This document shows positions 58,630 through 64,000 of a stretch of DNA of 64,000 bases, one piece after another. The DNA comes from Bretschneidera sinensis (Eukaryota > Streptophyta > Magnoliopsida > Brassicales > Akaniaceae). The stretch is taken from contig CM043697.1 of assembly GCA_023935145.1 (NCBI GenBank), forward strand, positions 48,775,001-48,839,000, given 5' to 3'. A program made the translations under genes and the position numbers. How positions within the stretch are numbered: the stretch's first letter is position 1; every line of letters starts with the position of its first letter. Below the pieces are notes generated by a model, which worked only from the letters and a program-made list of their open reading frames with translations, searched no databases and had not been told where the DNA came from.

Positions 58630-60170
58630 TTAAGAGGGGCAACCCTCCCTTTTATCTTTAGTCTTTACAATAGAAGAATTATCTTTTTTTTTTTTTTTTT
58701 TACTAACCAGTTGAAAGTCTTTCATAGAGGAAAGCTTACCAGTTACCTCCTGCCCTGATGGAAGGCCAGCCTGATTCTCACACTCAGGAGCCACACTAGA
58801 ATCCCCTCCCCTCAGTTTGACAACTTCCTTTCCAGTTGAAACAACCTCTGTAATCCCCTGGACTACTGGGAGCCCTTTGGATTCTGCATCCATATCTTTG
58901 GAGACAGATGCCAAGACTGTGACAGGAGACTTTCTTTCCTTTGAGGCATTACTGATAAGAAACTTGCAATTCCCTTCATTGTGTCCTATAACTTTATATT
59001 TGTTACAGAACCTAGGGAGATCTTCATATATGACTTTCTGCTCAAATAAGTTACCTCCAGGCAGGTTAATGGGAATGTCATGCTTAATCTCCTTGGCTAC
59101 ATCCACTTCCACCAATATCCTAGCATATGACACTCTTTCCTTTCTTGAAGTAAGTTTGTCAGCATATAGAGGCTTACCAATCCTAGACCCTATCATGCTT
59201 AGAACTCTAGGAGACCATAATTCAAGAGGTAGGTTCTTGAGCTGTACCCACACTGGTATAGTACTAATTTCCTCATTCTAAAATTGGAAGAATTTAGGCA
59301 TAGACTTGAGGAGAAGAGGCATGCCATAGGTAATGTATGGACCTTCTTGTATAACTCTCATCATGTCTTCTCCACATTTGAATTTAAAGATTATCCATCC
59401 ACTCTCATGGAATTGAGTGATCACACCAGCATTCCAAGAGTCTGTGATTTGTTTAAGAGCCATTTTACCAGGGAATTTACCAGCAAAATAACCTACTAAA
59501 CAGTGAGGCATACCTTCAAAGACCTCCTGTAAATCTTCTTCTGCAACTGAGATGGCTTCCTCTTCAGAGTCCAATATAGATAGTTGAGACCCATTACTAG
59601 GCTTCCTGTTGTTTGCAAAAAGGCTAACCCATGGAACTTTCATGGCCTCCCCAGGCTTCTCTGTATTACTGTTCCTCTCTGTAGAAGACCTGGCGTGAAC
59701 AGTATCAAGCTCCTTAGCAGCTGCCCTCTGATCAAGTTCATCGCTTTCTGAGCTTTCATACTCATCTTCCACTCCCAAACTGGTGTCTTCCTCTCCCAAA
59801 ATGCATGAGAGGCTCTCTGATTCCACCAGATCACAGTTGGATGAACACTGTTCATCTTCTACATTTTTATTCCTGCACAACAAAATCACTGTAGCTAATT
59901 TGCTCTTGGATTCTGACTGTCCACTTCCAGCCACACTTTAACCATAAAAGGAAGCTCCTTTCTTGCTGCTAGCTTCCTTCTGACCCAACCGTAAGCTTCC
60001 CTTTTTGGAAGGATCATCTTCTTCAGTTTCAAATTTCTTACCGACATTATCACTGTAGTATCTTTGTTTTTGAGATACCTCTGTACATGCTCTATATCAC
60101 TTTGATCCTGAGCCGAAATCACAACCTTTTTACTGGATTTCTTCTTTCCTATAGCACATAACTAGCTTAA
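58630..60170 (-). pseudogene. LINE ORF1 (DUF4283-like and zinc knuckle)
   Basis: The N-terminal part is basic (KLKKMILPKREAYGWVRRKL), then acidic. The DUF4283-like region includes MPHCLVGYFAGKFPGKMAL and WIIFKFKCGEDMMRVIQEGP, ending LLLKSMPKFFQF at a TAG stop (59277-59279). The same frame resumes with NEEISTIPVWVQLKNLPLEL and has the knuckle FCNKYKVIGHNEGNCKF. Its first CxxC is changed to CNKY; CxxC-GH-C is normal. ORF1 is expected to bind LINE RNA. Confidence 0.88.
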
Positions 60171-60344
60171 ATCAAGAAAATTCAGAGGAGGAGAAGAAGA
60201 GAATTGGGGTTTGGAAAAGTAGCAAGTAGCTTGCTTAAGAGTTTCTCTCTCTAAACCCGTTTTTGACTAACTGAGAGCTCTTTCTTCAAAGCCTTGATTT
60301 CTCACTCATATATTAATATGATCTTTAGTTCTGGTAATAAAAAA

Positions 60345-61147
60345 TGTTATGAAATATGATGATTGAAAAAATATTATTTGCATAAAAATTAAGTAATTAA
60401 ATATTTAAGAGAGAGAAAGAGAGATAGATTTATAGTGGTTCACGTTCAGTTCTTCAATAGGCCTTCCTCTCGATTCAGTTCCACTAATCTCAACAATTAC
60501 ACTTGGCTTGGATTTTCGGATACGAAGCACACCTTTAAACCTTGTCTTGCTTTACGGGTAGCAAGAAAACCTTACAAAAGAAATCTCTCTTAAACTCTCA
60601 CTTTTACACTCTATAGATTTAAACACTACCAAAGTAGTAAACACTAAATCTTTAAGCTCTATGTAAAACTGAGACTGAATTCTTTCTTCTTGCTCTTATG
60701 CTGAACACCCTTTAGCAAACTCTTATTTATAGCTTTAGCCAAGCTCTCCAAAAATAGAAATTCTGAAAAATTCTTTTTTAGACTAATATCTCACTTATTG
60801 TAGATCCTTTGATCTCCAATGGTCACTTCTAGTCGACTAGTCTTCTCCTCGGTAGACCGAATCTTCTGACTAGTCTTATAAAATGCTAAACCTTCTACAG
60901 GTCAACTAGATCTTCTTGGTAGTCGACTAGGTACTGACTACCTCTCTCTTGGTAGTCGACTAGGTAGTTGGCTACCTCTCTCCAGCTGGTCGACTAGGCA
61001 GTCGGCTACCTCTCTCCTGGTAGTATCTTCTTTGATTCTTTTAATTGAATGATTAAATAACCTGTACACTTAATTAACTCATTAGTAATTAAGACAAGTT
61101 TTATCTACATCAAAATTAAACACTATAGGATATAAAATATCCTAACA
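60345..61147 (-). repeat. 3' LTR of the gag-only element
   Basis: 803 bp. It has a TATA-like CTATAAATAAG on the minus strand near 60724-60734 and about four units of a 34-bp minisatellite built on CTACCTCTCTCCTGGTAGTC (60920-61020). Confidence 0.88.
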
Positions 61148-61386
61148 ATCTCCCCCTTTTTGATGTAGACAAAATCGTTAAACAAAACATTAAATTTCTC
61201 CCCCCTTTTGTCTAAAATAAAAAAGGTTGGTTTTTAGAACTCCCCCTGAACGAATGCAATAATAAGAACGATAAACGATTAAATCAAACTCCCCCTAAAC
61301 ATGTGGGGCATAAAACATGCAACTGATGCCAAAAAAAAAAAAATTAAATGCACAATTAAAAAATAAATTGATTAAAATTTGGACAC

Positions 61387-62470
61387 TCAACTTTTATCGG
61401 ATTTGATTATCTCATCTTCCTCGTTTGGTAAAGGATTCTTGTCATCTAAAGCTATAAGGCAGAGGTTTGTAACTTGTTTTTCGAGATCTAAATCCTCAGA
61501 CTCAGTATTGCTCTAGGTCGCTACGAGTCCTTTTCTATTTAATCTTTTTAGCTTTGGACAATAAGCTCTTCTGTGACCTAGCTGGTCGCATTCATAGCAG
61601 ACTCGTTCTATTTTTCTTGATGACTCACATTTTGAATCTTTTCTGTGTCGCTCCAGGTTTCTTTTGGACCTTCTTGTGAGTATTGCTATTTCATTATCTA
61701 AGTCAAAGGTTTCTTCATCTTCGTCCTTGATAGTTTTTAATGCGATTGTTTTTCTTTACTTGTCTTCATCATTCTTCAAGACCTTCAAGTTGATCTCATG
61801 AGTCATTAGGATGCCAACGAGATCTTCTGGGGTCATTGTTGTATATTTTCTAACTCTTCAATGGCTGAAACTTTGGGTAGCCACTCCCTTGGTAGATATC
61901 TAATCATCTTGATCACCTTATCAGACCAAAGGATCTCCTTTCCTAGCTTTCTAAGATCGTTTAATATTTAGGTGAACCGAGAGGTTAATTCTGAGATGCA
62001 TTCGCCCAGATTCATTCTGAAATAATCAAAGGTAGACATTAGAATAGTAATTTTAGTTAATTTGACATTATATGTACCTTCAAAGGCTGCTTCCAGCTTG
62101 AGCCAAATTTCTTGGGTTATCTCGCAGGATTGGATCCGATTGAACTAGTTCTTATTGATCCTGCAGTATAGGAGGTGCATGGCTTTGTTGTTGATTTCTC
62201 TATGATTCTTCTCAACCTCAGAGCACTCGTCTTCATATTTCTTAATTTCTACTTCATTGATATTCTTGGTGTGTCTGTATGGTCCTTTGATGATAACTTT
62301 CTAGCAGTTTGAGTCTACACTCTTGATATCGACCATCCATCTTTTCTTCCAAAAGGGGTAGTTCGACCCATCGAATATGGGAGGGCTAAACTTAGCGACT
62401 TGATCAATATCATTGGACCTAGTTGAGGTGTATGCGTGTATCTTTTCAGGAACACCTTGACTGTTAGTCA
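61387..62470 (-). pseudogene. Sirevirus-type gag (UBN2) with zinc knuckle
   Basis: Minus-strand reading: FSPPIFDGSNYPFWKKRWM near the start, INNKAMHLLYCRI, EIWLKLEAAFEGTYNVKLTK, FRMNLGECISELTSRFT, then WSDKVIKMIRYLPREWLPKV. This is the UBN2/gag order of copia gag. The knuckle is RVCYECDQLGHRRAYC (CX2CX4HX4C, intact) at about 61560-61605. The acidic tail reads ESEDLDLEKQVTNLCLIALD. Several stops occur (for example after DSNC, after RINKN, after RFT), plus frame changes near 61750-61850. Disabled, but domain order is complete. Confidence 0.85.
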
Positions 62471-62480
62471 ATTATTATGG

Positions 62481-62498
62481 AGACTTGCTCTGATACCA
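62481..62498 (-). promoter_or_regulatory. Primer-binding site (Met tRNA type)
   Basis: The minus strand reads TGGTATCAGAGCAAGTCT, three bases inside the LTR. Confidence 0.88.
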
Positions 62499-62500
62499 AT

Positions 62501-63459
62501 TGTTAGGAAATATGATGATTGAAAAAATATGATTTGCACGAAAATTAAGCATTTAAATATTTAAGAGAGAGAGAGAAAGAGAGGAGAAGGGATACAAAGA
62601 TATATAGTGGTTCGGCGATGAGCTTATGCCCACTTCTTCAATAGGCTTTCCTCCCGGTCTACTGAGTTCCACTAATCTCAACAATTCCACTTGGCTTGGA
62701 TTTCCGGATACCAAGCACACCTTTACACCTTGTCTTGCTTTACGGGTAGCAACAAAACCTTACAAAATAAATCTCTCAAACTCTCAATTTTATACTCAAC
62801 AGATTTAAACACTACCGAAGTAGTAAACACTAAATCTATAAGCTCTGTGTAAAACTAAGATTGAATTCTTTCTTCTTGCTCTTGTGCTGAACCCCCTTCA
62901 GCAAACTCTGGTTTATAGCTTTAGCCAAGCTCTCTAAAAATAGCAACTCTGAAAACTTCTTTTTCATACTAGTATCTCATTTATTGTAGATCCTTTGATC
63001 TCCAACAATCACTTGCAGTCGACTCCCTAGTCGATTGGTCTTCTCCTCAGTAAACCGGATCTTCTAACTGTTCTTATATAACACTAAACCTTCTACCGGT
63101 TGACTCATCAATCGACTAGATCTTCTTGGTAGTCGGCTAGGTACTGACTACCTCTCTCCTGGTAGTCGACTAGGTGGCTGAATACCTCTCTCCTAGTAGT
63201 TGGCTAGGCAGTCGACTACCTCTCTCCTGCTGGTCGACTAAGCAAACAGCTACCTCTCTCCTGCTGGTCGACTAAGCAAACAACTACCTCTCTCCTGCTG
63301 GTCGACTAGGCAGTCCACTACCTCTCTCCTGGTAGTATCTTCTCCGATTCTTTTAATTGAACGATTAAATAACATGCACACTTAATTAACTCGTTAGTAA
63401 TTAAGACATATTTTATCTACATCAAAATTAAACACTATAGGATATAAAATATCCTAACA
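62501..63459 (-). repeat. 5' LTR of the gag-only element
   Basis: 959 bp. It aligns with 60345-61147, but has extra sequence near 62580-62640 and more units (about seven) of the 34-bp minisatellite at 63140-63340. Confidence 0.88.
63140..63340. repeat. 34-bp GTCGAC minisatellite
   Basis: Units have the form CTACCTCTCTCCTG(G/C)T(A/G)G followed by TCGACTAGG(C/T)AG. Two adjacent units, CTGCTGGTCGACTAAGCAAAC, are nearly identical, a sign of recent duplication. The other LTR has fewer units. Confidence 0.88.
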
Positions 63460-63464
63460 AAAAA

Positions 63465-64000
63465 CATTAAGACTTCAAGTATCATTTTTATTGATGTAAA
63501 TTATTAGTCCAATTTATTCATTTGTTTTATTTAAGGTCAATATTATGGTAAAACTATAAATTTATATATAAATTATGTGATATTATTATAAATTTATATT
63601 ATGATTAAATTATTATTTTTTTGTATTAAAAAACACACGCTCAGTATGGGTCCAATTTTGTTGTTTTGGAATATGGGTATTATGTTCCATTAGGACAAAG
63701 CATATTTTTTACCACTGGAAAAAATATTTAATTAGTTTTAGTGGTAGATATGATTTGTCATTCACAACAAGGAGAGGTAAATATAATAACGATTGGGTTA
63801 GAGAGAAAGGGAAGACATTAAGAGCTGGGAATGAGATAATGAAACCATGGTTAGTGAAATGGTGAGCTTGATGGTAACAGGCAAACGAAGGTAGGATTTT
63901 AGACGTAATAGACGGTAGCATGTTACATATAAAATTGAAGAAAGCATCAAGATATGATAATATATTGAAGCAAGCAACAGTCATGATTTAGTACTAATAT
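63465..64000. other. Gene-free AT-rich end of window
   Basis: No domain. A 91-codon minus-strand frame (63709-63984) has no recognisable feature. The interval may continue the sequence that was interrupted by the gag-only element and the LINE. Confidence 0.5.

Larger units (their letters stand above)
52954..60285 (-). mobile_element. L1-type LINE, interrupted by gypsy element D
   Basis: The minus strand carries ORF1 then ORF2 and a 3' A tract, visible as a T-rich start at 52954-52965. A 15-bp duplication, TCAAAGCCTTGATTT, flanks it at 52939-52953 and 60286-60300. Without element D and one CTAAT copy its length is about 5.1 kb. Both ORFs have stops, but domain order is complete: DUF4283-like region and zinc knuckle in ORF1; endonuclease, RT and zf-RVT in ORF2. 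It is nearly full length with a clear 5' end. Confidence 0.93.
60345..63459 (-). mobile_element. Gag-only copia-type element (TR-GAG-like)
   Basis: Two direct LTRs, 60345-61147 (803 bp) and 62501-63459 (959 bp), both TGTTA...CCTAACA, enclose only 1353 bp. The minus strand has a Met-tRNA primer site right after the LTR (TGGTATCAGAGCAAGTCT), a gag gene, and a polypurine tract AAAAAGGGGGAGAT before the other LTR. No protease, RT, RNase H or integrase is present. AAAAA flanks both ends, consistent with a 5-bp target duplication in an A run. Such elements are called TR-GAGs and must be mobilised by an autonomous relative, here probably a Sirevirus. Confidence 0.88.

Noticed and set aside
1..64000. 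CRISPR arrays, rRNA genes, bacterial operons or phage genes
   Set aside because: The spaced repeats are degenerate, of uneven spacing and belong to LTRs; all genes found are plant or retrotransposon genes.

Overview
The window is nuclear DNA of a flowering plant, most likely a eudicot. It is AT-rich, its few host genes belong to plant families (a PNRC-domain protein, an FCS-like zinc finger gene, an At2g46620-type AAA-ATPase), and most of the rest is retrotransposon sequence inserted into other sequence. I see no bacterial operon, CRISPR array, rRNA or tRNA gene. The species cannot be named from the sequence alone.

Layout. 1-3551: intergenic, with a copia reverse-transcriptase relic, a GAGCTCG-rich dispersed repeat and a small tRNA-derived SINE. 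3552-16280: a copia mosaic (a short LTR, then a Sirevirus-like pol fragment, an env-position ORF and a long LTR) split by gypsy element A (3934-10669, target duplication ACAAC). 16281-17950: unclassified repeats. 18802-19467: the only intact host gene, encoding a 221-aa PNRC-domain protein. 22132-22517 and 37321-37428: an AAA-ATPase pseudogene on the minus strand, split by gypsy element C (22518-37320, target duplication GTAGA). The 3' LTR of C is itself split by an Athila-like element on the minus strand (30708-36319). 40622-47795: an FCS-like zinc finger gene on the minus strand, with exon 1 split by gypsy element E (41963-47339), a frameshift, and a short second exon. 47796-52938: FLZ upstream region, then AT-rich DNA with microsatellites and a duplicated block. 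52954-60285: an L1-type LINE on the minus strand with a 15-bp target duplication, split by gypsy element D (54054-56279, target duplication CTAAT). 60345-63459: a gag-only copia-type element (TR-GAG-like) on the minus strand.

Elements A, C and D belong to one chromovirus-like gypsy family, all decayed. A lacks RT but keeps an in-frame protease/RNase H/integrase fusion. C is the most complete copy. D has a chimeric 5' LTR with inverted-repeat arms of about 230 bp. A and C share the same substitutions in a gag zinc knuckle and in the integrase zinc finger, which suggests a common master copy.

I did not find a new multi-gene system. The best leads are the PNRC-like gene with an Edc1/PNRC2-style proline motif, two host genes split by datable insertions, the inverted-repeat LTR of D, the gag-only element with a variable GTCGAC minisatellite, and palindromic repeat arrays in unrelated LTRs.
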